Source: Plakobranchus ocellatus
Taxonomy: Eukaryota; Mollusca; Gastropoda; Plakobranchidae
Assembly: GCA_019648995.1 (NCBI GenBank)
Contig: BLXT01000029.1
Span: 431,836 to 454,335, forward strand
Reading direction: 5' to 3'
Length of the DNA: 22,500 bases
Of this stretch, positions 1-10,158 are shown piece by piece. Each line of letters begins with the position of its first letter. Positions within the stretch are counted from its first letter, which is position 1. The notes beneath the pieces were generated by a model. That model ran no database searches, was not told the origin of the DNA, and saw only the letters and a program-made list of their open reading frames with translations. The translations under genes were made by a program, and so were the position numbers.

Positions 1-15
1 GGGGGGGGGGGGGGG
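1..15. repeat. G homopolymer at window edge
   Basis: Fifteen consecutive G residues open the window in otherwise AT-rich DNA. It may be a true homopolymer or an assembly-edge artefact; the sequence alone cannot separate these. Confidence 0.9.
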
Positions 16-2877
16 CTAAAAGTCTGAGATCACCTTGTTGTGGACTGGCTATAAACCTCTCTACATCTGTATCTTTTCTTTTTTTCTTTCTTTCTGTTGC
101 GGCATCACCATTATAGTCAACATCGATATTCTAAGCAGGAACTTAAGTTAACAGATTCTACAACATGTATAATGTCGCATAAAATACATTTTTCTTTCCA
201 GAAATACAACCCTTCTCGCCTTCCCTTTTTGTTCTGAAAGTATACAGTTTCATATTTGATGGAAAAATATGAACTAGTAGCAATTTGAAATAATATTAAG
301 CAAAATAAAATCAACGAGCAATGTCAATTATTTTTAGAAAAGTTTAAATTAATGCAGACATTCAACAATGTCAACACTATCAACGAAATTTCAATTAAAA
401 AAAAAACCCCTTTTCCTATATTTCTTAATATTTAACAGAATTCACATAATCAACTTTTGTCTTTGCACACAGACACATTTAGAAGAAACATAAATAATAT
501 AAATAAAATATAACTTTAAAGAAATTATAGGGTCATAGTTCCTTTCCAATCCAACGTATATAGTACAATACACCATTTTTCATGGGACTTGATTTTTTTC
601 CTCCAAAGCACTTCATAACAAGCTATGTGGGCGTTGCTTGAGTCCTGTAAACCTATTGAGTCGTAAAGGTCAAACTTTGAAAGACCACTTAACATAACAA
701 GCTTCAACTCAAAATGACATTAATTTCGAAAAAGCATTCTCATTATTTAACAGGTTGCAAGTTGCCAAGACTCTTCAGAAAAATAAGTTGAAACGAAACA
801 AAAACAAAATATTTTATGTTGTATAGTTATATTATGTTTTTAAAAAAATTCTGCGCATACTTATTCATATGGAGAGAGTGAAGTTTATGAAACGTGACAG
901 TACCACTATTTAAAACAATGACCAATTTTTTTTTACATTCATGTAATATATGACATGTAACTCTTTTCCACGGATTTTGCGAATCCTTTCTCTTTTTACA
1001 TCAGTTTTTCTGAGCTAAAAAACATCAGGCACGATTTCTGAAATTACCAGAAGTGTTCAAGCGTCTACACAACAAAACAACACAATCTTATGTGTGAGGG
1101 GTTTATGAGGAAGACAAAAAAAGCTCAACATCCATATACGACTTCAAATAATTTTGCTCCTTTCTAATTATATCAGTATCACGTCCAGATAAAGTGGGTA
1201 GTCAATTCCTGTTTAACGTTTTACAATTTTATTTTCAAAGAATAAGACCGATGAATTAAATAAATTCCTATTTTTCTAAAAAGCGGATACAAAGTGGAAA
1301 AACTAGACAATGCAATACAAATTATTATATTGTATATCATTGTTAAAGTTAAGAACACGATTTGAGGTTTATTTTTCAAAAAGCTTTTTTATTGAAGAAA
1401 AGCTGCTTCTACATACTTGGTAAAGAAAAGCTTAAGATGATAAAAAAAGTAGCAACTAAAGAGACAGAGAGCAAAGTTTGTGGGATTTAATGCATATATA
1501 GCTGGACACAATCCTCAAAGACTAGTTAAATATGTTATATATTAAAACAAAATACTGACTATCAATCATGCAAAGTCGACTAACTAAAAAAAAAAAAAAG
1601 GATATCAGTACAATGAACTTCATAAAATTATGGGACTTGAAAGCAAATATTATATCAATAGTTAAAATTACAACAAATGGTAAAAAATCAATTATATCTT
1701 TACTTTGATTAATAAAAAAAAGATCATTGCACTTTCTTTAAAAGAGAGCTTAAAGGATTCCATAAAGAGAGAAAATGTTGTCGTATAGAAATGTAAAATT
1801 TTTGTTTGAACTAAAGAAGTATCAAATGCTTATATTTAATCTTCTTGAAGCTGTACTGCCATGTGTGGAAATGGCACAATCACATTTTAATATTTTTTTA
1901 AACAAAAAGCTTCAGAGCTGAAAGAAAAAAAAAGATGTAAATTTGCAGATTAGTCAGGGCCACTATTATTTAGGAATGACTTAGACTCATTCATATGTTA
2001 CTTGTGCCTGCAAGCAATGATTATGAAGACCAAAAAAATTTAAAAATGAAAATAAGAATTTGTACTCATGTAATCATCATAAATAAACAAAAGTATACTT
2101 GGCCAGCCTGCCCTATCATGATAACACAGTTACTCAAAAAAACTAAAATACAATACAATTACCACATGAAATGGCTTAAAGGATAGCAATATTTTTTGGT
2201 TTCTTCAACTCAAAAATTAAAAAAAAAAAACAAAACAAAACAAAAAAAACCCACAAGATATTTCCACAATTTTAGATGAACCATTGACCCCAAAATTAAA
2301 CCTTAAAAGTTTAAAATGGGAGGGTAACTTATGTATTCAGCCCAAGAGGCAATGGCTTTGAAAGTTTTGTCAGCATCAGGATTGAATGACAGTATAGATC
2401 TAGTTATTAATTAACATTTTTTTATCAAAAAAATCACCTGCCGAAATTAAGGGCACTGATTTTGTAACTGTTTCAAAAACATAGTAACAGTTTACATAAA
2501 TAATAGTTGAGAAATAAAGCAATATAATTATATGCAGAGTTTTAAATCTTTAGAATGAAAAAAAAAGTGTGTTGAAAACGAATTCCAATTTTTTATTTAA
2601 GTGAAGTGAAACTATATTCTATTTGCATTGTGGGGCTACATTTAGGTACAAGAATATAGTAAGCTTTACTACAATATTCACAATTGAGGAATAAATAAGT
2701 TTATAACACTATGCTTAAAAAAAAGTGCTGGACAAGAATCACATAGACTTCTCATACCTTTACAAGAATATCTTGTTGCCCTACAGTTTGATCTATTTAC
2801 AAAAAAACAACAAAGCAGTATTTTTTTTCACTGCTTCATATTTATATAAATTTTTAAAATAAACTTAACCTTTTGAG
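16..2877. other. AT-rich non-coding stretch
   Basis: No convincing exon, RNA gene or transposon was found. Open frames here are short (at most about 65 codons), low in complexity and unlike any protein family I know. Many A and T runs of 6-13 bases are present, for example near 1587-1599 and 2218-2230. It is intergenic or intronic DNA. Confidence 0.6.
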
Positions 2878-3019
2878 CCCTAACCAACAGTGACTAAGCC
2901 TAAACTATTATTATGACCAGTAAGATGCAGCATTTTGTCACAAGTGAACCAGTGGTTAGGAATCCTGATTTTTAAATTTTTTTTTTTTTTTTTTGCCACT
3001 GGTTTACTGTTGGTAAGGG
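2878..3019. repeat. Imperfect foldback (inverted repeat)
   Basis: The right arm (2996-3019) reads CCACTGGTTTAC followed by an overlapping ACTGTTGGTAAGGG. Its reverse complement is found in two pieces on the left. 2878-2891 (CCCTAACCAACAGT) matches the outer 14 bases with one difference, and 2944-2955 (GTGAACCAGTGG) matches the inner 12 with one difference. About 50 extra bases separate the two left pieces, so the left arm looks interrupted. The centre holds a long T tract (about 2978-2994). This is the form expected of a foldback or MITE remnant. I see no flanking duplication. Confidence 0.6.
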
Positions 3020-3472
3020 TTACATACATTTACACTATGTGGACATTTAAAATTAATTTTCTCAAATACCTTTGGCATGAGCACTTGGAATCTTAGAGTA
3101 TGTGGTAAAAATTGGAAGATCAGGGCTCAGAGGATTAAAGGACAATTTTTTACAGAAACACTAATGACTTCTGTAAAGTAAAACAAAGAAGATTGTCAAA
3201 ATGCACAAAATTTCATTGGCCCAAATTAGCCACAAACTGCACTCAAAGACAGAGAAAATACAGATGATTCATTTTATGAATGCAATGAAATTATATAAGT
3301 TGTGTGGCAGGACTTCAAAATAAAATGTTATAAACAGCATCAAATATGTTCTCTAGACCCTCCCGAAAGATAAAATATAAAAAATGAGAACAGTACTATA
3401 TTAGCAACACTTAATTCCTGCCACATAACACCTCACAAAATGGTAACACTATACGTTTAACATTAAGCTTGC
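3020..3472. other. AT-rich non-coding stretch
   Basis: Nothing recognisable was found between the foldback and the small hairpin at 3473. Confidence 0.6.
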
Positions 3473-3495
3473 TTACTGAATTTAGAATTCAGTAA
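3473..3495. repeat. Perfect 10-bp hairpin
   Basis: TTACTGAATT, a 3-base loop (TAG), then AATTCAGTAA. All ten base pairs match. No T tract follows and no gene is adjacent on either side, so no function is assigned. Chance is possible in AT-rich DNA. Confidence 0.6.
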
Positions 3496-3597
3496 AATGT
3501 GATATCTATATCCCAAAGTTTTCAAATGCATGAGTCTACCTTTTTCTATGAATATGTGAGCACAACATATTGAAACAAGCTTTTTAACACTGTGAGC

Positions 3598-3607
3598 CAT
3601 AAGATAT
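3598..3607. repeat. Target-site duplication, LINE 3' side
   Basis: CATAAGATAT on the plus strand, identical to 4691-4700. The two copies exactly bracket the LINE, as expected from target-primed reverse transcription. Confidence 0.85.
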
Positions 3608-4690
3608 CATCATCATCATCAGGTGCCTTGCTTTACAGCGTTGGCGATCATGGTCCTCCACTTTTTCCTGTCCTTTGTCGCTTCTATTGCTTCCAACGAT
3701 TTCCCTGCCTTCAGCCAGTCTGTCAGGCCTTCAATGAGCTTTTCTCGTTGTTTTCCCCTACTGCGTTTTCCTTCCAACATTCCTGTTGTTACAAGATTCT
3801 CCAACTTTTCTCTTCGCATAACATGGCCGAAAAAGGTTGCTTGACGTTTACGGATTTTGCTTATGAGTAGTCTTGTTGTATGAGCTTCCTCTAAAACTGT
3901 GTCATTTGTCTTCTTTGCTGTCCATGAGATTCGCAGCATTCTTCTAAGGAACCACATTTCCGTTGCTTCCAGCTTCTTCTGAGTCTGTTTTGATATTGTC
4001 CAGGCCTCACATCCATACATCAAGATGGGCTCTATATAGCACTCAAGGGCTCTTCTTCTTGTCCGGATGGATATGTTTTTATTTGTCAGAACTGTTTTCA
4101 TTTTCTGGAAATTTGTCTTTGCTTGAGCTATTCTTGATGCAACTTCGCTGTTGTTTCTTCCGTCGCTTGAGATCAAGGATCCTAGGTATTTGAATTGGTC
4201 CTTTTGTTTCAGCCTTGTTCCTTTAATATAGATGTTGATTATTGGCAATTCTTGTTTTCGACTGACAACCATTACTTCCGTCTTCTTTCTGTTCAATTCC
4301 AGCCCTTTCTTTTCGCTTTCTTCTTTAACTATGTCAAGTAGCTGTTGTAAATCTTTTTCGTTTTCTGCTATTAGAACAGTGTCATCAGCATATCTCAGAT
4401 TATTGATGTTGCTCCCTCCTATTTTAATTCCAGGGTGTCCCTCAAGATTGCGCATGATTATTTCACTATAGAGAGAGAAAAGGTCTGGAGAGAGTACACA
4501 ACCTTGTCTGACACCTCGCTTGATATTTTGAAATTTGCTTACTTCTCCCTCTACTCGTATTGCTGCTTTCTGATCCCAATACATGTTTTTTATTATTCTT
4601 AAGTCTTTTCCATCTATCTTCAGCTGTGTTAGTTGTTTGATGATCTCGTCATGGCGAACTCTGTCAAATGCCTTGGTATAGTCAATGAAA
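3608..4690 (-). mobile_element. 5'-truncated RTE-type LINE copy
   Basis: A non-LTR retrotransposon of 1,083 bp on the minus strand. The 3' end is a short (TGA)n tail (CATCATCATCATC on the plus strand, 3608-3620) that begins in the stop codon, a usual RTE-clade ending. The 5' end is cut inside the reverse-transcriptase domain, so the endonuclease and the N-terminal part of the RT are missing. Identical 10-bp duplications flank both ends. The open frame and the perfect duplications suggest a recent insertion. It cannot move by itself because it lacks the endonuclease and 5' region. Confidence 0.9.
3619..4690 (-). pseudogene. Reverse transcriptase fragment (RTE-type LINE ORF, 5'-truncated)
   Basis: About 356 codons are open without a stop, from the insertion edge to a TGA that overlaps the 3' tail. 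The enzyme would copy LINE RNA into DNA at a nicked target. The fragment starts exactly at RT motif A (FIDYTKAFDR, residues 1-10 of the fragment, first catalytic Asp). Motif B (RGVRQGCVLSP, about 58-68), motif C (YADD, 100-103, catalytic Asp pair) and FKYLG (165-169) follow. The C-terminal part has FFGHVMRRE (about 285-293) and a basic GKRSRGKQRE stretch typical of RTE and related elements. Upstream finger motifs and the apurinic-like endonuclease are absent. The open frame extends 17 codons beyond the insertion edge to an ATG at 4740, but those codons lie outside the element. I call it a dead copy whose frame has not yet decayed. Confidence 0.9.
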
Positions 4691-4700
4691 CATAAGATAT
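4691..4700. repeat. Target-site duplication, LINE 5' side
   Basis: CATAAGATAT, identical to 3598-3607. It marks the exact truncation point of the LINE. Confidence 0.85.
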
Positions 4701-7700
4701 AAAAGAGTAATATCATGCCATCCTCTTTAACCCAGCCCATTTCTATTCCCTTTTGACATAAATACTACTGAATAGCTTGCAGTCTACTTCTACAACTAAT
4801 GGTGACTGAATTAGATTATGTCACTCTTGATTTTGACTTATACTAACCTACACATTTCTTCAAAAGATGCCATCTACTGAGGCATTAGATTTCTTTTTTT
4901 CACTGAATAATCTCTCCCATTTTCCAACTCTTTCCCTCTTTCCTCTCTCATTAATCTCAAGATCTGTAGTGGGCCAGTTTCTGCACATAATGCCATTAGA
5001 CTAGCAAAATTTACAAGCATTGACACAACCAGATTTTGCTGAAATTAAAAGATTTATCTCTGTCTGGCTTTTCACTAGCTTGAATGAATTAAAACGGAAT
5101 CATGTAAAATATTCCTCTCCTTCCACTTGCATCATCAATGCCGCTATTTATCTCTGACCCTTTGCTTTTGTATTTTATTTCTTGCAACATGCACTTGCTA
5201 GTCTAAAGAAGCCTTTTTGCCATTTTTTTATATTTGTTTGCTTCATGATTTTTTACCACCACAAGCCTACATTGTGGTCCAGTTACTAGGAGGAAAAGCT
5301 TTAGAAATCCTACTATAGATTGGTATTACTTATAAAGCCTGAAAAGAAAACTGAAAGCTCTTCCTTTGCATGCTTGTCTTACTTTGACTGTAGCCTGTGC
5401 TGTTAAGATGAGCTCTACTATAGCATGTCTATATGCTGATATACATATATATATACACTTACTACCTCTGCTAAATATATGTACACTTTATCCTTTCAAT
5501 TTAAGTTACATCCGCAAAAATCACCTTGAAAGAAAAGAACAGACAGCAGAATTGGGCATACATTCAGTACACTTGTTTACATTACATTATTTCTAAAATT
5601 ATTAATCAGGAAAGAACAAAATGAGGAAAAGAAAAATTGCTTTCAAAATAAGTTAAGGGATACTAAACTGAGGTTAAAAAATTTAACAATATAACTGAGA
5701 CTAATGAATCCATCTAGTTATATAAAAAAAAAATAGGCTTATTACAAAATGATTATTAAAAAAATTCCCCATATGACTTATTACCACCCCTAACATGAAC
5801 ATTTTTACAATAAACGTGCAATGGAAAACAAAAGCATAAAAGTGTATATTTTTTTCAACATGCTCACAAAAAATCTGTTAAAGTTAAAGGGAAATTAAAC
5901 ATATAGACAGATATTACACATGAAAAATTGCAAAATCTTCTTTCAAAACTGAAAAAAGGAACATGGTTTTGAAACTATTCTTGGAAAACCATGCAATTGC
6001 TCATTTCTTTCTCTTCAGTAAGAGGCACTTGACAACATTATTGCTAACATTACAATGAAAAATAGAAATTTCATAAAGAAGGGCACTTAAGAAGATTTGA
6101 ATCATGGCTCTGAACAACTCATGCACCCTTTTTTTTAAGTAACCAAACCAGGAAGGTAATAGATGATTGTGGAATAATACAAATCACAGGAATTTTTTAT
6201 AAAATAGCTAGCTTTCTGTTTCAAACACTTAATTTGCACAGACTTAATCTTGTTTGGAGAAACTTTCTTTTCAACAACCTAAAAAAAACAATACGAAATT
6301 AAAATTCTGACATGAAAATCCAACTTTTAAATTAACACAGAATAATGCCATATTCAACTGCAAATAACACAATCTATTCTCAAGCTAAATGTTATTACAG
6401 TTCATTTCTATTTTGTTTTTATTCAATTTTTAAAAAGATTATTTTGACATGGAATGAGGAAGTGGTATTTTTCAAAAAGCTTGTAAGATTTCTGATAATT
6501 GCATATAAAAAGAATGCATCTGAAATATAAACAATGTAGATATCACAGAAACAACAGAAAGCACGATAGAAATATAAATTTATGAACACTTTACATGCAG
6601 TATGATTATGAAGAGTAAATACAGCAAAATTCTTTTATTCCAGATCATATCTAACTACCTTTTGAATCTGAATAAGTAAATTTATTTTTTGAAATATTAT
6701 AATTAGCCTTAAGACTGGACATATTGATTTGGATATCTGGAAAATATAATTTTACCCAAAAAGGAACGCAATTTGAGTGTTTTGCTTTTAAAAGATATCT
6801 CTATTTTAAAAAATTTCAAATCTTAAAATCAAAGAAGAGAATCATGTTAATTCCTGGCAATTTTATCTGATAAAAAATTGTCAAAAGAACAATGTACATT
6901 AATATACACAATTCATTTGTATGGACTGGTATGACAAATGTTACAAAACATTTTTTTGGAGGACAACTTATTATAATTAATTACAAAGTATCAAAGTAAG
7001 AAGTTTCAAGAAAATGAAAGAAAACACAAACACACAAAGCTGGAATGATTCTTTAAAAAAACTACTCTCTTATGTGATTTAAAATATATTTAAAAAAATA
7101 TTTCCAACTCATGCCAACCATTACCAAGCTCATAAAAATTTGAACAAGAGTTAGAAGAGCATTTTTTTTTTGTAAAATTGGTACTATCATCAACTCAGTG
7201 GGTGACAAAAAAAAAAAAAATGGAAATAGCAAAATGTTATAATTTTAAACCTTTTATAGGTGTGCTATTATATTCACAAGTGATAAAATGTATACATAAA
7301 GGTATATTGTGGTAAAACGTTTTGTATGAAGCAGTCAAGACCAAACGATAAAATTTTTTATGTAAAAGTACAGTATTACAAACAAGTTTTATATCAAAGC
7401 AGTAAGATCAAGAGGCACATAAGGTACATAAAAATACTGTATTTTGACCACAATTTGTGCAGAAGCAGTTGAGATAAACAGATGCAGTACATGGAAAAAT
7501 CAAACAACTGAAGCTCATTATGCGCACTTAAATGACACTTAGTCAAAATCAATACAATGATAACCTACTTCCATTGAAATGTGTAGGCTGTACTTTGAAA
7601 CCTAGTAAAAAAGAAAACTTAACAAATATTCCTTTTTTTTTTTCAAATATATTTGTATTTTAGCAAACTGAATTTGTTCGCTTCATCTAAAAAGCAATGA

Positions 7701-8035
7701 GCCCAAAAGAAGTATAATTAGAGTCATGAATATTTTCTAACAGTTCACCAGCTTCTCAATCAAGATGCAATTTTATTTCATTTAAAAGCAAACAAAAAAC
7801 AAATGCCTTCCTTATCTTTTCTGGTTTTTTAAAAAGAGTTGCACAGTTTATTTTGCTAATAATGCCTAAACAATTACGAAGTAAAATGAATTCTGCTCTT
7901 AGATAGAATAATCAGAAGAAGAATCTCCATTTTTTGTCTCGCCATACAAACTTGGGAGGCTATTTTCAGTTTTACTTTGTCTTAAAGAGTCCTACCTATG
8001 TCTTTGTACTAGATGGACATATGAGGGCAAATAAA
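4701..8035. other. AT-rich non-coding stretch
   Basis: No exon, RNA gene or transposon was recognised. The longest frames (for example 5366-5596 and 6345-6530) are low in complexity and lack family signatures. A small inverted repeat (CATGGTTTT at 5962-5970, AAAACCATG at 5985-5993) and a short (TA)n run near 5445-5455 are present. The part nearest 8036 may be downstream flank of the Dok gene. Confidence 0.55.
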
Positions 8036-8041
8036 TTTATT
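8036..8041 (-). promoter_or_regulatory. Possible poly(A) signal (AATAAA) for the Dok gene
   Basis: TTTATT on the plus strand is AATAAA on the minus strand. It is the first canonical hexamer I find downstream of the Dok stop codon and would give a 3' UTR of about 0.8 kb containing the MITE-like element. AATAAA is common by chance in such AT-rich DNA, so support is weak. Confidence 0.25.
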
Positions 8042-8359
8042 AACCCGACTTAGGATTGAATCACTGATATCTTGCAAGATAGTCAAGGGCCATACTTATT
8101 ATTACATATCAAAATATTTTTACTGTAAGAGGGACTGCAATCATGGTCACTGAATTAAGCAATACAATATCGAAAACGCAACATAAATTCATAAATTGAC
8201 AATGACAATCAGAACATTTTTTTTCAAATGATCAAGGTATTATCCTGGAATTCAATTATTCAATATATTTCTTTTTGGTGCAATTTACATCATTCCTTTT
8301 ATCAAAGTTTAAAAGTCCTGAATGAAGAACAAAAAAGGAATGGTGTTGCGATACCTTCA

Positions 8360-8365
8360 TTCATT
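8360..8365. repeat. Target-site duplication, left of MITE-like element
   Basis: TTCATT immediately before the left terminal repeat, repeated at 8770-8775. The match extends to 8 bases (TTCATTCT) if CT is counted on both sides, so the duplication could be 6 or 8 bp. The left copy lies in a short TTCATTCATT run, which adds some ambiguity. Confidence 0.55.
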
Positions 8366-8769
8366 CTGGCCTGGACGTTTTTTGCAAAAAAAAAAATCCC
8401 AAATGGCCTGGCCGTTTTTTGCAAAAAAAATTCACAAATTTTGCAAAAATGATTCTCTAGGGCCTAATGTTGAATCAAAGATATCTTTACTCCTGTCTAC
8501 CCCAAAGCTAAGAGTTTAAAATTTAACAGAGACAGGAAGTGGCTTAGCATAAGTAGCAAAGGGAAGCTACTCCAGAAAATTTCCCGAAATTGGAAACCCA
8601 ACATAACAATTACATTTTTTTTTTTTGGTGACCACACATTAAAAATTTGGGGGGGGGGGGATATCACAAAATTTTGCAAAAAATTGCAAAAAAACCAGCA
8701 AATTGCAATGCCAAACAGAAAATTTTGCCTTCTTTTTTGGGGGCTGAACGTAAAAAACTGCCAGGCCAG
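8366..8769. mobile_element. MITE-like element with terminal inverted repeats
   Basis: A 404-bp non-coding unit. Its ends are inverted repeats: CTGGCCTGGACGTTTTTTGC at the left, and the reverse complement of the right end is CTGGCCTGGCAGTTTTTTAC, giving 17 of 20 matches. A 6-8 bp direct duplication flanks it. The left terminal block is duplicated in tandem (8366-8402 and 8403-8439). The interior carries several TTTTGCAAAA or close variants (near 8380, 8415, 8438, 8670) and a G12 run at 8649-8660. No transposase frame is present, so it would be a non-autonomous DNA transposon. It begins 46 bp past the Dok stop codon and is probably transcribed in that gene's 3' UTR. The superfamily is unclear. 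Confidence 0.6.
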
Positions 8770-8775
8770 TTCATT
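8770..8775. repeat. Target-site duplication, right of MITE-like element
   Basis: TTCATT (TTCATTCT to 8777) immediately after the right terminal repeat; it matches 8360-8365. Confidence 0.55.
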
Positions 8776-8815
8776 CTCTTTTCTTGGACAGATTGTCATC
8801 TCTAAACCATCATGA

Positions 8816-10158
8816 TCATGTATTATTAATATCCTCATAGGCACCTGCGTCATCTCTGACAGCTCTAGCAGACCTGCTTGGGCTAAACTCTGCTGATGCT
8901 GATCCAATGCCATAAATATGATCGTAAGGCGCTGCTCTTGGGACTTGATTGGTATGAGCATAGATGCCATTGCCATCAGTGCTCATCTCTCTGAGTTCCC
9001 AAATGGGTGGTTCTAATACAGGTACCTGTCCACTTATATCAGTGTCCTCATACGAGGTATCTTCACTTTGTATTTTTGGATAAATGCCACTTCTTTTACT
9101 AGGCTGAGCATAGATATCTTCATCAGGTGGGTTTGCTGTCTCAGAGACTGGGGAAAATAAGGGGTTTCTTCCCCAGGGATCATTATAGATATTAGAGTAG
9201 TTTTCAACGCGAGAAGTGGCAGGTATGTGTGCCTGAAAATCATCAGTTACAGCATAGGCACCATTTGAAGGTACAGTAGTAGATGCAATACTTTGAGGCC
9301 CAACTTCATAGGCTTGAGTATAAATACTTTCAGGCTCAACCTGTGATAACTCAGGGGCGCTTGGCATTGGCCTTAACCCTCTCTGTCTCTTTTCATCCTC
9401 TTTCCTTTTTCTTTCCTCCTCCCTCTTTTTCCTTTCAAACTCTTTCTTTTTCTTTTTATCCTCTTTTCTTTTAATTTCCTCCTCTTTCTTTTTCCTTTCT
9501 CTGTCTTCATTCATTTTCTTTTTCCTTTCTTTTTCTTGTTCTTTTAGAACCTTTTTATCCATTTTTGTGCCAGTAGCACCTGACGAATTAGAGAAGGCTG
9601 TTTCCACTGACACTTTCCTTTCAACCGTAGCTGCAGATCTATCCTCTGGTGTGTTGTTTAGTTGCTTTGAAGATTCCTGAGAGTTTATACTGCTATTTAC
9701 ATAGGCAGCACTAGTTGTCAGCGCATTCAAATTACTATACAATTGGCCCTCAACAACAGAACTCTCTTTTAAATTGTTTTCTGGACTTACACTCTGTTGT
9801 CCTGAAATTGGTATATTTTTTATACCTGCAGATAGTTGCGACACAGCAAGTCCATTTTGGTTTGCCTGTATAAGTTGTGTTTCTCTGCCTAAAAGGCCAA
9901 TAATTCTGGCTGCTTCTGTGGTGCGAAAGGTAAATCGACCCTCACCTGTAAAGGCACGCGTACCTGAATGGACAAACATGGTTTGAGTTGAGCTGCCATA
10001 GTTCCTCAACTCTGTAATTTGCCACTGACCAACCAAGGTTCCACTAAATAGATGAATAAGCTTGAGGCAACCCAATCCAATGCTTAATTTGTATATGCCC
10101 TTCCACTCAAATTGTAGACATCCATCTGATTGGTCAGCCAGGACAAAGAAATTCTGAA
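8816..10158 (-). CDS. DOK: Dok-family docking protein, last coding exon (PTB, charged helix, tyrosine-rich tail)
   Basis: The 3' coding exon of a PH-PTB adaptor that links phosphorylated receptors to SH2 proteins at the plasma membrane. The acceptor is a T-rich tract ending TTTTCCAG at 10168-10159; coding starts with the last two bases of a Val codon, matching the phase of the exon at 12466. In the 616-residue model this exon gives residues 170-616. Residues about 173-260 form the IRS-type PTB domain, with hallmarks LRNYG and TGEGRFTFRT that parallel Dok LRRxG and SGEGxFxFxT. Residues 368-430 are E/K/R-rich. The tail has 14 tyrosines in likely SH2 motifs: YSNL and YVNS (310, 322), YSNI (490), YNDP (494), YAQP (519), YEDT (539), YDHI (581), YEDI (610). 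The TGA stop is at 8816-8818. IRS is less likely because YxxM repeats are absent. Confidence 0.9.
8839..9322 (-). other. Tyrosine-motif tail of the Dok protein
   Basis: The protein segment from model residue 449 to 612. It contains 12 tyrosines, mostly preceded by acidic or small residues and spaced 4-36 residues apart. Two are YxxP (YNDP, YAQP), one is YxN (YSNI), and two are acidic YED[T/I] of the Src-SH2 type. The region is rich in Pro, Ser, Asn and Gly and is probably disordered until phosphorylated. SH2 assignments follow general motif rules and are inference. Confidence 0.7.
9377..9565 (-). other. E/K/R-rich segment, probable single alpha helix
   Basis: Model residues 368-430 are almost only Lys, Glu, Arg and Asp (for example KEQEKERKKK, REEERKRKEDE), with no Pro or Gly inside and few hydrophobic residues. 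Hydrophobic heptads are absent, so a stable single alpha helix is more likely than a two-stranded coiled coil. It would act as a rigid spacer between the PTB domain and the tail. It may also act as a nuclear or membrane-binding basic patch. Known Dok proteins, as I recall them, lack such a segment. Confidence 0.7.
9887..10150 (-). other. IRS-type PTB domain
   Basis: The phosphotyrosine-binding domain of the Dok protein. It begins NFFVLADQSD and ends after FTFRTTEAARIIGLLG. The first phosphate-contacting Arg of the family is kept (LRNYG, model residue 221). At the second site the family has GRRC or GRSA, and this protein has GTRA, so the Arg that I align to Dok-1 R222 is Thr (236) with an Arg just after it. 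Confidence 0.8.

Noticed and set aside
3592-4471. Several plus-strand frames across the LINE
   Set aside because: They are antisense shadows of the reverse-transcriptase frame.
4691-4740. Extension of the reverse-transcriptase frame to an ATG at 4740
   Set aside because: These 17 codons lie outside the duplication-bounded insertion, so they are host sequence open by chance.
8497-8976. 159-codon minus-strand frame overlapping the Dok C-terminus
   Set aside because: It is a shifted-frame shadow of the Dok tail that runs into the MITE-like element; it has no family signature.
9283-9474. Plus-strand Phe/Ser/Pro-rich frame
   Set aside because: It is the antisense of the E/K/R-rich Dok segment; its composition is a by-product.
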